Shown here in pieces: positions 52,434 to 61,455 of a stretch of 64,000 bases of DNA (position 1 is the first letter of the stretch; every line of letters starts with the position of its first letter). The position numbers were made by a program, and so were the translations under genes. The stretch comes from an uncultured Sutterella sp. (lineage in GTDB: Bacteria; Pseudomonadota; Gammaproteobacteria; Burkholderiales; Burkholderiaceae_F): assembly GCA_958347955.1 (NCBI GenBank), contig CATVXH010000011.1, positions 1 to 64,000 of the forward strand, in the 5' to 3' direction. The notes beneath the pieces were generated by a model that was not told where the DNA came from, did not search any database, and was given only the letters and a program-made list of their open reading frames with translations.

Positions 52434-53843
52434 ATGAAAGAAATTCGTACTCGTATCGCACCGTCTCCGACAGGGATGATGCACTTGGGCACCGCCCGCA
52501 CGGCCATTTATTGCTGGGCATATGCCCGCCACTTTGTGGGCGGCAAGTTCCTGCTTCGCATTGAAGACACAGACCAAGAACGCTCCACTCAGGAGGCCGT
52601 CGATGTCATCATCAACGGCATGAAGTGGCTTGAGCTCGATTACGATGAAGGCCCCGTTTACCAAATGGACCGCTTGAACCGCTATAAGGAAGTGGTCGAT
52701 ATGATGTTGGAAAAGGGCTTGGCTTATAAGTGCTACGCGACCAAGGAAGAGTTGGAAGCCTTGCGTGAAGAGCAGATGGCCAAAAAGATTAAGCCCCGCT
52801 ATGACGGTCGCTGGCGTCCTGAAAACTGTGTCGGTCGTCCGATTCCCGAAGGTGTTACACCTGTGATTCGTTTCCGCAATCCCGACACCGGCACGGTCAG
52901 TTGGGACGATATGGTCTATGGCACCATTTCTTTCGAAAACACCGAATTGGACGATTTGGTCATTATGCGCGGTGACGGTATTCCGACGTATAACTTCGCC
53001 GTGGTGGTTGATGATATCGACATGAAGGTCAGTCACGTGGTGCGTGGCGCTGACCACATCAATAACACTCCGCGTCAGATTAATCTTTATAAGGCCCTTG
53101 GAGCGGAAGTGCCGGAATTCGCTCACTTGCCTTTGATCAACGGACCGGATAACCGCAAGTTGAGTAAGCGCAACGGTGACGCGAGCGTGATGGACTACGA
53201 AAAGAAGGGCTATTTGCCCGAGGCGCTTGTCAACTATTTGGCTCGCTTGGGTTGGGGTCACGGCAATGATGAAAAATTCACCAAGGCTCAATTGGCCGAG
53301 TGGTTCGATCTTCGTCACTGCTCGAAGTCGCCTGCTTGCTTGGATCCGAAGAAACTCAATCACTTAAACCACCTCTATATCGCTGAGGCCGACAACGACC
53401 GTTTGGCCCGTTTGGTGCGCCCGCGCATTGAAGCCCGCGGCGGTGTGATTGACGGCCATGCGGATTTGGCCCGCGTGATGGAAATTACCAAGCAACGTCC
53501 GGAAACGCTTGAAGCGTTGGCTGACAATTGCATGATTTTCTACCGTCCGCTCAAGCGCGACGAAGCCCTTGTCCGCGAGGTGCTTGCCAATGAACAAAGC
53601 CTTGCCGCGGTGAAACTTTTCCTTGAAAGAGCAAGAAATGTTGAGGAATGGACGGCCGAAAATATTTATGGTGTCTTAAAAGGCATCATGGATGAAATGG
53701 GCATCAAGATGCCGGTCGTTGCCGTGCCCATCCGCGTGCTTGTTTTCGGTGAAAAGATTTCGCCTGTCTTTGATAAGACTCTTGAACTTTTCGGTAAAGA
53801 CACCGTGATTGCCAATATCGAAAGCGGTCTCAACCTGATCTGA
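52434..53843 (+). CDS. gltX: Glutamyl-tRNA synthetase
   Basis: Class I synthetase that charges tRNA-Glu. The 469-residue length is standard. HIGH-type motif APSPTGMMHLGTART (residues 9-23), catalytic RIEDTDQERST near 42-52, and the KLSKR (KMSKS) loop near 242 are present, followed by the helical anticodon-binding domain. Whether discriminating or not (GltX also charging tRNA-Gln) cannot be told; no gatCAB genes are in the window. Monocistronic with a terminator after it. Confidence 0.96.
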   Translation: MKEIRTRIAPSPTGMMHLGTARTAIYCWAYARHFVGGKFLLRIEDTDQERSTQEAVDVIINGMKWLELDYDEGPVYQMDRLNRYKEVVDMMLEKGLAYKCYATKEELEALREEQMAKKIKPRYDGRWRPENCVGRPIPEGVTPVIRFRNPDTGTVSWDDMVYGTISFENTELDDLVIMRGDGIPTYNFAVVVDDIDMKVSHVVRGADHINNTPRQINLYKALGAEVPEFAHLPLINGPDNRKLSKRNGDASVMDYEKKGYLPEALVNYLARLGWGHGNDEKFTKAQLAEWFDLRHCSKSPACLDPKKLNHLNHLYIAEADNDRLARLVRPRIEARGGVIDGHADLARVMEITKQRPETLEALADNCMIFYRPLKRDEALVREVLANEQSLAAVKLFLERARNVEEWTAENIYGVLKGIMDEMGIKMPVVAVPIRVLVFGEKISPVFDKTLELFGKDTVIANIESGLNLI

Positions 53844-53880
53844 TTTTCAAGCAGATTAAAAAGTTCATCTGATTGATAAA

Positions 53881-53916
53881 ATCCCCAATTCTTGGATAAA
53901 GAGTTGGGGATTGTTT
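53881..53916 (+). terminator. Terminator after gltX
   Basis: ATCCCCAA (53881-53888) pairs with TTGGGGAT (53904-53911), followed by TGTTTT. Confidence 0.85.
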
Positions 53917-53958
53917 TAGGTAGCCCAAAAGAATCGGTCAAACAGATCCATTTTGCGT

Positions 53959-54732
53959 TTAGCGGCTTTTAAAAAATCGTCTTCCGTTATCATCGGCGCG
54001 GGTGACAATGCCTTCTTCTTCCATCGCCGCAAGAAGCGCCCGCGCTCGTGCTTCATCGATTCTTAAACGATTTTGCATCGCCAGCACCGTTTGCTTCTCA
54101 TCGAGCACCAAAAGCGCCCGGGCGGCGGTAAAAAGAGCGTCGCCCGATTCGTTCAGATTAAAGCCCGCGTCTTCAAAAGCTTCGCGCACCGGGGCGCTCA
54201 AGCTTCTGACATAATCGTCCGTCGTGTTTTTCGAGGGAGTCGGCAATACGAGTATTCGCGCATGCTCAAACTTTTGTTCAAGCGCCTTAAGCCGCATGGT
54301 GGTGATGCGCCTGGCAGGCCCCTTGGCTTTTCCGATCACGGCGGTAATGCGCGGGGCGAGATCCGGTGAGGCCATTGCTTCATAAAGGTAGGCGCTTAAA
54401 ACAAGAATGACTTTAGGCCGGAGTTTTTCTATGGTCTCGATGACTCGTTGTCCGTTTCGCTCATAGTATTTGACAGTCTGAGGTCCGTGCAATTCTTCGG
54501 GTATTGAGTCACACCAGACGACTTCAGTGGTAAGCGACTCGAGATGGTTGGGATTTGACGTTGACCCCGAGAGCGAAATTCCCCAAATACCAAACCATTT
54601 CACCAGCGCGTCGCGGATTTTGCCCTGTTTGGCGCGAGGGTCAAAATAGTGCGAGTTTAATTTACCGACAGCTCCCTGATCGGGTAATGTGACGATTAAC
54701 AGTCCGCTTTGCGCAAGCGCTTCATCACTCAT
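53959..54732 (-). CDS. Unknown N-domain fused to FtsK-gamma-like winged helix
   Basis: A 257-residue soluble protein. The C-terminal 60 residues (ALFTAARALLVLDEKQTVLA, then MQNRLRIDEARARALLAAME and EEGIVTRAD) match the FtsK/SpoIIIE gamma winged-helix domain, which binds directional DNA sequences in the chromosome translocase. The N-terminal 190 residues are not an FtsK motor; SYS-type Rossmann-like segments (LLIVTLPDQGAVGKLN, KVILVLSAYLYEAM, ARILVLPTPSKN) vaguely recall uracil-DNA glycosylase-fold proteins, without a clear active site. It starts eight bases inside the activase gene's 3' end, so it is coupled to it. DNA-binding role likely; the rest is unknown. Confidence 0.6.
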   Translation of the reverse strand: MSDEALAQSGLLIVTLPDQGAVGKLNSHYFDPRAKQGKIRDALVKWFGIWGISLSGSTSNPNHLESLTTEVVWCDSIPEELHGPQTVKYYERNGQRVIETIEKLRPKVILVLSAYLYEAMASPDLAPRITAVIGKAKGPARRITTMRLKALEQKFEHARILVLPTPSKNTTDDYVRSLSAPVREAFEDAGFNLNESGDALFTAARALLVLDEKQTVLAMQNRLRIDEARARALLAAMEEEGIVTRADDNGRRFFKSR

Positions 54733-57700
54733 TGGTGTCTCCCGTTTGTGGTTTTTCGGTTTGATTGGCTCGGGCCTGCGCCATAAAAAGTTTCAAGCGG
54801 TTCGTGAAGTTGGCATGAGACGAGCCCGCTTCAAAGTCTATCGCGCAGAGGTTGGCTGTGGGATAAATTTTCCGCAGCACGCGCATCACCCCTTTGCCGG
54901 TAATATGGTTGGGCAGACAGGCAAAAGGCTGCAAACACAGAATGTTCGTGGCGCCGGTTTCGAGAAACTCCACCATCTCGGCTGTTAGGAGCCATCCTTC
55001 GCCCGCCTGTTGGGCCGGTGACATAAGGTTATTGAGCCGATCCAAGTGCGCCTGAAGCGTCGCCATCGGTTTGAAACCGGCGGCAATGAGCGCTTTATTG
55101 GCGATATGTCGCACAGATTCAAAGTATTGGAGCAAAAGGTGCGAAGCGAGCGCGTTCATCTTCGGCCCTTTTAGGGCCTTGGCCTGAAAGATCGGATCGT
55201 AGAGACAGTAAAGCAGAAAACTGGAAATGTCACCGAGTTGCGGTTCTGCACCTTCGGCAAAAAGTTCCTCCAAAATATTGAGATTAGCTTGCGGATGGTA
55301 TTTGAGCAAAATTTCGCCCACGATGCCCACTTTGGGCTTTTTCTCACCGGTGAGTTCAACCGCGGCAAATTCACGCGCCATTTGCTCGGCGTTCAGAGCA
55401 AAAGTTTTCCGTCCTTTATCCACATCCCGGCAGGAGATTTCCTGCCACTTTTGAAGCAATTTTTGCGCGCTTCCCGCCGTCTTTTCATAAGAGCGCGTTT
55501 GCAAATAAAGTTTCTGCAAAAGATCACCATAGAGCACCCCCATCACGATCCTGCTGATGCCTTTTAAGCCCAAAGGCATGTGCTCGGTGCCGCTGATGTT
55601 ATGTGTGGAGATGGTTACCACGGGCAGATCCTGCATATCAAGGTCATTGAGCGCCCATTTAAGAAGTGTCGCGTAATTGGTGGCGCGGCAAGGTCCGCAC
55701 GTTTGCGCCAAAAGAAGCGCGCTGGTGTTTTTATCAAAGTCGGGACTGGTGACCGTGTCCAGAAGTTGGCCGATGACAACAATGGCCGGATAGCAGGCGT
55801 CATTGTTGACGTAGCGAAGACCCAGCTGAATGGCTTCGGGTCTAACTGACGGCAAAAGCTTCACCCGGTAACCCAGCGTGTTTAAGGCACTCGTTAATAT
55901 CGGGAAATGAATGGGAGCCATCTGAGGCACGTAGATTGTCTGCACACGCTTCAGATCAATAGTTTTTTCAGCAGGCTTTCTGTGGAAAATAATCGGTGCT
56001 TCCGCAGGAGAGGATTTCAAATTTCGACGGTCGCTGACTGCGGCAAAGAGAGAACGCAGGCGGATGCGCGCCGCACCCAAAGTGTCACCCTCATCAATTT
56101 TCAGCATTGTGTAGAGCTTTCCGGTGGGCTCCAGAATCCGTCGGATTTGCTCGGAGGTGATGGCATCGAGTCCGCAGCCGAAACTGACAAGCTGCACCAA
56201 TTCCGCCCACGGTTTACTTTCGACGAGTTGGGCGGCCCGGTATAAACGGCTGTGGAAGGTCCACTGATCGATCACATCCAGCGCTGTGGTGTCGGGGGAC
56301 AAATGAGCGATTGAATCCTCGGTGACAATGTCCACGCCCATTGACGCAATCAGCGTGCAAATGCCGTGATTGACCAAGGGGTCCATGTGATAGGGGTGTG
56401 AGGCGATGACCACAAGGGGAGATCTTGAAACCTCGTGCTCGCGCCAACATTGTTCACCCATTTGGCGAAGTTGTCTTTGATAGGTTTTTTGCGCGACCTC
56501 GGCCGAGGCCACCGCCTCTTTGATTTCGGAAGGGGCAATTTCGGGGAAGGCTTCCTTAACCGCTTTTTCGACGGTTTGTCCTTCATTTAAATCGACAAAA
56601 GGCGTCAGAAGCCGAGTTTCAGGGTGCGTGCATTCAAAATTGAGTTTAAGCGCTTCGGGATAACCGCCCACGACCGGGCAGGCGTAGCGGCCGGGCACGT
56701 GCGTGAAATTTGTGCGCTCTTTCGGCACGCACGGCAGCCATATGCGATTGACGCCTTTTTTGGCGAGCCAAGTGACATGACCGTGAGAGAGCTTCGCGGG
56801 CAAGCAAAGACTTTGTGAGGGAATGCTCTCGATTCCGAGTCCGGCGATGTAGTGATCCGAATAGGGGGAGAGTTCTACATGAAAGCCCAGTTTAGTAAAA
56901 AGGGCATGCCAATACGGATAGTGCTCGTAGATATTGAGCACCCGCGCGATGCCGATCGTGCCGCGCGGGGCCGCTTCTTCTGTCAGCACCTCTCGGTTAA
57001 AGAGAAGGTTTAATTTACGGTCAATGAAATGTTCCTGAGTTTTTCCCTCGATGCTTTTTAACGCAAAGTCGCAGCGGTTTCCGCTCACGTGTTTTTGGCC
57101 GCTTGCGAAACGGTGCAGTGTCAGCAAGCAATGGTTGTTGCAGCTTTTGCAGCGAAATTCCGTTGTCTTGACATCGGATAAATCAAGCGCTTTTTCACTT
57201 AAATCGACCTCGGCGGTCTCCGGCGTCGTACGCTCTTTGGCGATAAGCGCCGCGCCGTAAGCGCCCATCAGCCCGGAAATATCCGGTCGAATGACCTCGC
57301 GGCCGATATAAAGCTCAAAAGCGCGCAAAATGGCGTCGTTTAAAAATGTGCCGCCCTGCACCAAAACGTGTTCGCCCAGTTGTTTGGTGTCGGCGATGCG
57401 CAATACTTTATGCAAGGCATTTAAAACAATGGAGTGGCAAAGCCCCGCGGCTATATCGGCCACGGTGGCGCCCGCGCTTTGCGCCTGTTTGACCTTTGAA
57501 TTCATAAAGACCGTGCAGCGGGTGCCTAAATCGCACGGATTTTTCGCGTGCAATGCATTGTCAACAAAATCGGAAAGAGACAAGCCCAACTGTTTGGCGT
57601 AAGTCTCAATAAACGAACCGCAGCCCGAAGAGCACGCTTCGTTAAGCTTCACATCGGATATGGCGCCGTTTGTGACTTTCAGGCACTTCATGTCCTGACC

Positions 57701-58981
57701 GCCGATATCGATCACATAGCTTGTTTGCGGATCAAAAGCCACGGCCGCTCGTTGATGTGCGAGTGTTTCGACTTCGTTAAATTGACTGCCTAAGGCGGCC
57801 TGAGCGAGACTGGCTCCGTAGCCCGTTGTGCAGATTGCGCGGATTTTTGCGCCTTCGGGCACCATGGCGTTGAGTTTGAGCACCGTTGGAATGAGTTTTG
57901 GCAACGGATCGCCCTCGTTGTGGCTGTACCAACTTTGCAAAATCGCACCATTGGAGTCAATTAATGCGAGTTTGACCGTGGTGCTTCCCAGGTCAATACC
58001 CAGGAAAAGATCGCCTGTTGCATCGCTGAGGCATCCGTTTTTTGCCCGATGCTGGGCGTGGCGCGCTCTAAAAGCCTCAAGCTCTGCCTCATCTTTGAAA
58101 AACGGGGGAATGTGTCCGCTGTCGCTTTTGATTGTATCGATAGGTTCAATCGTTTCAATGAAGTCATCAAGCGTGCGCTCGCAGTGGCGCGGTTGAGTGA
58201 ACGCGTCAAGCGCGGCACCGTAAGCCACGGCGTATTGGGCATTGTCAAAGTGCTCAAACACTGTGCCTTCGGCTTTTAACTTTCGTTCAAAAGCGGCCGT
58301 CAATTCCGATAAAAAGTGCAGCGGTCCGCCCAAAAACGCCACCCGGCCTGCGATCGGTCGTCCGCAGGCCAAACCGCTGATTGCTTGGTCGGCCACAGCC
58401 TCAAAGATGCTGCGGGCGATCTCCTCACGGCAGACCGCATTGTTAAGAAGCGCCACCACGTCCGTTTTGGCAAACACTCCGCAGCGCGAAGCAATCGGAT
58501 GACTGCGTTTGGCCTTTTTAGCCAATTCATTTAAACCCACGGGATCTGTGTCAAGAAGCGAGGCCATTTGATCGATGAAAGCGCCTGTGCCGCCCGCGCA
58601 CGCTTCATTCATCCGCAGCTCGACCCCTTGAGTGAGATAAATGATTTTGGCGTCTTCGCCACCAAGTTCCACCGCCGCGTCCAAAAGGGGATCGTTTGCG
58701 CGAAGGAATGCGCCCGCGGCCACAACCTCTTGCACAAAACCGACATCGGCGATGTTGGCCAGAACCAAAGCGCCTGAGCCCGACAAACGGACAGCGGCAT
58801 TGCCGCAATCGCATTGTCGGCGTAAATCGGCGAGCAGTTTTTTTAATGTGGGAACAACAGCGCTCTTGTGACGCACGTAATGTGAGGCGATAATTTGGCG
58901 CTCGGCATTAACGAGCGCGTACTTCACAGTGGTAGAACCGATATCGATGCCCAGGGACAAACAGGCGTTTTTAGGTTGCAT
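54725..58981 (-). CDS. Large acyl-CoA dehydratase activase fusion protein
   Basis: A 1418-residue cytoplasmic protein. Two ASKHA ATPase domains of the BcrAD/BadFG/HgdC type come first: GIDIGSTTVKYA (11-22) with NEACAGGTGAF and, from about 325, GIDLGSTTVKLA with NEACSSGCGSF; the Cys in each would hold the bridging [4Fe-4S] cluster. A Cys-rich linker (CKSCNNHC, residues near 620) follows, then DUF2229 and a 2-hydroxyacyl-CoA dehydratase-like (HgdB) region with ACPVVGGYPEAL, SFGCGLDAI and TCGPCRATNY. In anaerobes these activate radical dehydratases by ATP-driven electron transfer; the fused type's substrate is unknown. Start ATG 58981 (MQPKNACLSLG). Confidence 0.85.
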   Translation of the reverse strand: MQPKNACLSLGIDIGSTTVKYALVNAERQIIASHYVRHKSAVVPTLKKLLADLRRQCDCGNAAVRLSGSGALVLANIADVGFVQEVVAAGAFLRANDPLLDAAVELGGEDAKIIYLTQGVELRMNEACAGGTGAFIDQMASLLDTDPVGLNELAKKAKRSHPIASRCGVFAKTDVVALLNNAVCREEIARSIFEAVADQAISGLACGRPIAGRVAFLGGPLHFLSELTAAFERKLKAEGTVFEHFDNAQYAVAYGAALDAFTQPRHCERTLDDFIETIEPIDTIKSDSGHIPPFFKDEAELEAFRARHAQHRAKNGCLSDATGDLFLGIDLGSTTVKLALIDSNGAILQSWYSHNEGDPLPKLIPTVLKLNAMVPEGAKIRAICTTGYGASLAQAALGSQFNEVETLAHQRAAVAFDPQTSYVIDIGGQDMKCLKVTNGAISDVKLNEACSSGCGSFIETYAKQLGLSLSDFVDNALHAKNPCDLGTRCTVFMNSKVKQAQSAGATVADIAAGLCHSIVLNALHKVLRIADTKQLGEHVLVQGGTFLNDAILRAFELYIGREVIRPDISGLMGAYGAALIAKERTTPETAEVDLSEKALDLSDVKTTEFRCKSCNNHCLLTLHRFASGQKHVSGNRCDFALKSIEGKTQEHFIDRKLNLLFNREVLTEEAAPRGTIGIARVLNIYEHYPYWHALFTKLGFHVELSPYSDHYIAGLGIESIPSQSLCLPAKLSHGHVTWLAKKGVNRIWLPCVPKERTNFTHVPGRYACPVVGGYPEALKLNFECTHPETRLLTPFVDLNEGQTVEKAVKEAFPEIAPSEIKEAVASAEVAQKTYQRQLRQMGEQCWREHEVSRSPLVVIASHPYHMDPLVNHGICTLIASMGVDIVTEDSIAHLSPDTTALDVIDQWTFHSRLYRAAQLVESKPWAELVQLVSFGCGLDAITSEQIRRILEPTGKLYTMLKIDEGDTLGAARIRLRSLFAAVSDRRNLKSSPAEAPIIFHRKPAEKTIDLKRVQTIYVPQMAPIHFPILTSALNTLGYRVKLLPSVRPEAIQLGLRYVNNDACYPAIVVIGQLLDTVTSPDFDKNTSALLLAQTCGPCRATNYATLLKWALNDLDMQDLPVVTISTHNISGTEHMPLGLKGISRIVMGVLYGDLLQKLYLQTRSYEKTAGSAQKLLQKWQEISCRDVDKGRKTFALNAEQMAREFAAVELTGEKKPKVGIVGEILLKYHPQANLNILEELFAEGAEPQLGDISSFLLYCLYDPIFQAKALKGPKMNALASHLLLQYFESVRHIANKALIAAGFKPMATLQAHLDRLNNLMSPAQQAGEGWLLTAEMVEFLETGATNILCLQPFACLPNHITGKGVMRVLRKIYPTANLCAIDFEAGSSHANFTNRLKLFMAQARANQTEKPQTGDTNE

Positions 58982-59172
58982 AAAACATCTGAGGTAAAAA
59001 CACAACAAAAAAAGACCCTCCCGCTTGCTACCGGCGGGCTGTGGCGGATCCTATTCAATTCTTATTCTATCCAATTAAAAATGCCTTGCACTGCCTATTA
59101 TTTCAGCAAATTGTAAAGCGAGTCAGTTATAAACGAACTGAAAAATTTAAACTAGACTTTTTTTAACAAAAA

Positions 59173-59202
59173 AATCCCGAAAGGCTTGATCCTTTCGGGA
59201 TT
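59173..59202 (-). terminator. Terminator of the ppi operon
   Basis: AATCCCGAAAGG (59173-59184) pairs with CCTTTCGGGATT (59191-59202); on the minus strand it is followed by a long T run. It ends the TPR-ppiA-ppiB transcript. Confidence 0.9.
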
Positions 59203-59225
59203 GGTTTCAGAGGATAAAAAGAGGA

Positions 59226-59723
59226 TTAGTCTTCGATAACTTCCGCTTTTTCGATGATGACGTTTTCTTTAGGCACGTCATCATAGAAACCCCAGCGACC
59301 GGTTTTTACGCGGGCGATGGTGTCAACCACGTTTTCGCCGGCTACCACTTTGCCGAAAACGGCGTAGCCCCAACCTTGAGGCGTGGGAGCCGTGTGGTTG
59401 AGAAAGTCGTTGTCATGCACATTGATGAAAAATTGAGCGGTGGCGGAGTGCGGGTCGCTGGTGCGGGCCATCGCGATCGTGTACTTGTCGTTTCGAAGGC
59501 CGTTGTCGGCTTCGTTTTCGATCGGCTCGCGCGTTTGCTTTTGTTTCATGCCCGGCTCAAAACCGCCGCCCTGGATCATGAAGCCCGCGATGACACGGTG
59601 AAAAATCGTGTTGTTGTAGAAACCGTCGCGCACATATTGCTCAAAATTTTTGCTCGTGGCGGGGGCGTGCTCATAATCGAGCTCCAGATCGATCACACCG
59701 TAGTTGGTTGTCAAACGAATCAT
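59226..59723 (-). CDS. ppiB: Cytoplasmic peptidyl-prolyl isomerase (cyclophilin)
   Basis: Catalyses cis-trans isomerisation of Xaa-Pro bonds. The 165-residue protein has no signal peptide and shows the cyclophilin core: FHRVIAGFMIQGG (about 41-53, active-site Arg), MARTSDPHSATAQFFINV near 88-105, and GYAVFGKVV. It follows ppiA by one base in the same direction, so the two are an operon of periplasmic and cytoplasmic paralogues. Confidence 0.94.
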   Translation of the reverse strand: MIRLTTNYGVIDLELDYEHAPATSKNFEQYVRDGFYNNTIFHRVIAGFMIQGGGFEPGMKQKQTREPIENEADNGLRNDKYTIAMARTSDPHSATAQFFINVHDNDFLNHTAPTPQGWGYAVFGKVVAGENVVDTIARVKTGRWGFYDDVPKENVIIEKAEVIED

Positions 59724-59724
59724 T

Positions 59725-60306
59725 TTATTTTCCTTTGATAACAGTCATTTTTTTGATCACGACATCACGCAGGGGCACATCATCATAAAAACCCACGGAA
59801 TGGGTTTTTACGCGGGCGATGGCGTCCACCGTGCTCATGCCTGAGACAACTTTACCGAAAACCGCGTAACCGTTTCCATCAGCGGCCTGGGCGGCGTCAA
59901 GGAAATGGTTGTCTCTGACATTGATGAAAAATTGGCTTGTGGCCGAATTTGGGTCATTGGTGCGCGCCATGGCGATGGTGCCGCGAAGGTTCGATAAACC
60001 GTTGCGCGATTCTAAAGCAATCGCGGCGCGAGTGTCTTTTTCCTCCATGCCGGGATTAAATCCGCCGCCCTGGATCATGAAATTGGGGATCACGCGGTGG
60101 AAAATCGTGTTTTTGTAAAAGCCGCTGTTGACATAGGCCATAAAATTCGCAACGGTTTTCGGGGCCGCCTTGGCGTTGAGTTCCAAAACAAAAGAACCCA
60201 TGTTGGTGTCGACCTGCACTCGAGGCGCCGCGGGCGCCGCGAAAGTCATGGGGGCAAAGGCTGCCAGGCACAAAGCCGTGGCGGCCATCCGTCTGGTTAG
60301 TTTCAT
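59725..60306 (-). CDS. ppiA: Periplasmic peptidyl-prolyl isomerase (cyclophilin)
   Basis: A 193-residue cyclophilin with a signal peptide (MAATALCLAAFAPMTFA, cleavage near residue 23), so it folds exported proteins, which may include the autotransporters. The active site is FHRVIPNFMIQGG (about 69-81) and MARTNDPNSATSQFFINV near 114-131. The ATG directly abuts the stop of the TPR gene, and ppiB follows. Well conserved. Confidence 0.94.
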   Translation of the reverse strand: MKLTRRMAATALCLAAFAPMTFAAPAAPRVQVDTNMGSFVLELNAKAAPKTVANFMAYVNSGFYKNTIFHRVIPNFMIQGGGFNPGMEEKDTRAAIALESRNGLSNLRGTIAMARTNDPNSATSQFFINVRDNHFLDAAQAADGNGYAVFGKVVSGMSTVDAIARVKTHSVGFYDDVPLRDVVIKKMTVIKGK

Positions 60307-60894
60307 TTACTTTTTCCCTTTGGATTGCTCTTCAAGATATTTTTTTAAAGCGTTGACTTTTCTGGCGAGAACCCGATCCTGAGGGGCGAGCGCCATAGCT
60401 TTTTCATAGTTTTGCAAAGCCATGTTCAAATCAGGATCTGGGCTCTGCAGCTCCAGATCAGCCAGATTCTCGTAGCTCATTGCAAAATTCGGATTGACGG
60501 TGGTTGCCTTGTTGAGCAACTCCCGTGCCTTTGAAAGATTGCCCTCGGAGGCGTAAATGGCCGCGAGGTTGTTGTAGGGCTCGACGATTTCCGGGTACCG
60601 GCTGATCAAATCGTTGAACGCTTCCTTGGCGCGGCGGTTATTTCCCATGCGGCTGTAGATCACCGCGCGTTTGAACTGAAGCTGGACGTTACGGGAATTG
60701 GCCTTTAAGGCTAAGTCAATTTGCTTTAAAGCATCGCGGTACTCTTTTTCAACAATGAGTCTGTCAATGAGAGCGACGCGTTCGGTTTCATTGCGCGGTT
60801 CATCGTACTCGTAAGCCGCCATTGCGGGCAAAGCCGCGGCGCCGAGCATAACGGCGATTGCGGTCGCGCAAAAAAAGTTTTGAGATTTAGGCAT
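60307..60894 (-). CDS. Exported TPR-repeat protein
   Basis: A 195-residue protein with a signal peptide (FFCATAIAVMLGAAALPAMA) and about four tetratricopeptide repeats; clear units are RVALIDRLIVEKEYRDALKQ, YSRMGNNRRAKEAFNDLISR and LAAIYASEGNLSKARELLNK. Start at ATG 60894 (MPKSQNFF); the open frame extends 11 codons further. First gene of the TPR-ppiA-ppiB operon. TPRs bind peptides; a periplasmic scaffold role in envelope assembly fits. Similar proteins sit beside ppiA in Burkholderiales (from memory). Confidence 0.85.
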   Translation of the reverse strand: MPKSQNFFCATAIAVMLGAAALPAMAAYEYDEPRNETERVALIDRLIVEKEYRDALKQIDLALKANSRNVQLQFKRAVIYSRMGNNRRAKEAFNDLISRYPEIVEPYNNLAAIYASEGNLSKARELLNKATTVNPNFAMSYENLADLELQSPDPDLNMALQNYEKAMALAPQDRVLARKVNALKKYLEEQSKGKK

Positions 60895-61091
60895 TGTTCG
60901 CGTTCGAGTTTTTTCGTTAAATCGCATTATATCGGTTGAGTATTTTTAGGTCGCAACGAAATGCAACGAGGCGTTGCCGCGGGTCGTTTTGATGAAATTG
61001 TTTGATCGCGCCGGTAGTTATTATTGAGGGATGAGCTGTGCACGACATTTGCTAACATATCGGAAACGTCAACCAGTGGGAATTTTTTATC

Positions 61092-61343
61092 ATGTTAAAA
61101 ACCTCCATCGCTGCGATTATTTTCGCTTTGTCGATGTCAGCCTCGCCGGCTTTTGCATCTGACTCGTTTTTCGGCGCCATTAAAGAAGCCGGACGTAGCA
61201 TCGGTCATGCGACTCGCGATATCACGCGCGAAATCGGTCACACGACCCGAGACACCACAAAAGAAATCGGACATGCGTTTAAAAACGGCACTTCAGATAA
61301 AAAGGATAACGGCAAAAAAGAAGGCGACGGACAGAAAAAATAA
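61092..61343 (+). CDS. Small secreted protein with GH-TRD-EI repeats
   Basis: An 83-residue protein with a signal peptide (SIAAIIFALSMSASPAFA, cleavage after residue 22). The mature part has three tandem 11-residue repeats of an amphipathic helix type: SIGHATRDITR, EIGHTTRDTTK, EIGHAFKNGTS, ending in a Lys/Gly/Asp-rich tail KKDNGKKEGDGQKK. It is divergent from the TPR operon, and I do not know the family. The 11-mer repeats suggest a lipid- or surface-binding helix, comparable with apolipoprotein-like small proteins. The coding call rests on a signal peptide plus repeats. Confidence 0.6.
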   Translation: MLKTSIAAIIFALSMSASPAFASDSFFGAIKEAGRSIGHATRDITREIGHTTRDTTKEIGHAFKNGTSDKKDNGKKEGDGQKK

Positions 61344-61455
61344 GCCAATCGCGCTTTTTGGAAATTGGCCACGCGCGTAGCCCAAAGACAGTTTTCTTTT
61401 CAGCCGAGTTCGATATACTTTCTAGGTTAATCCTTAAGTCATCAAAAAGATCACC

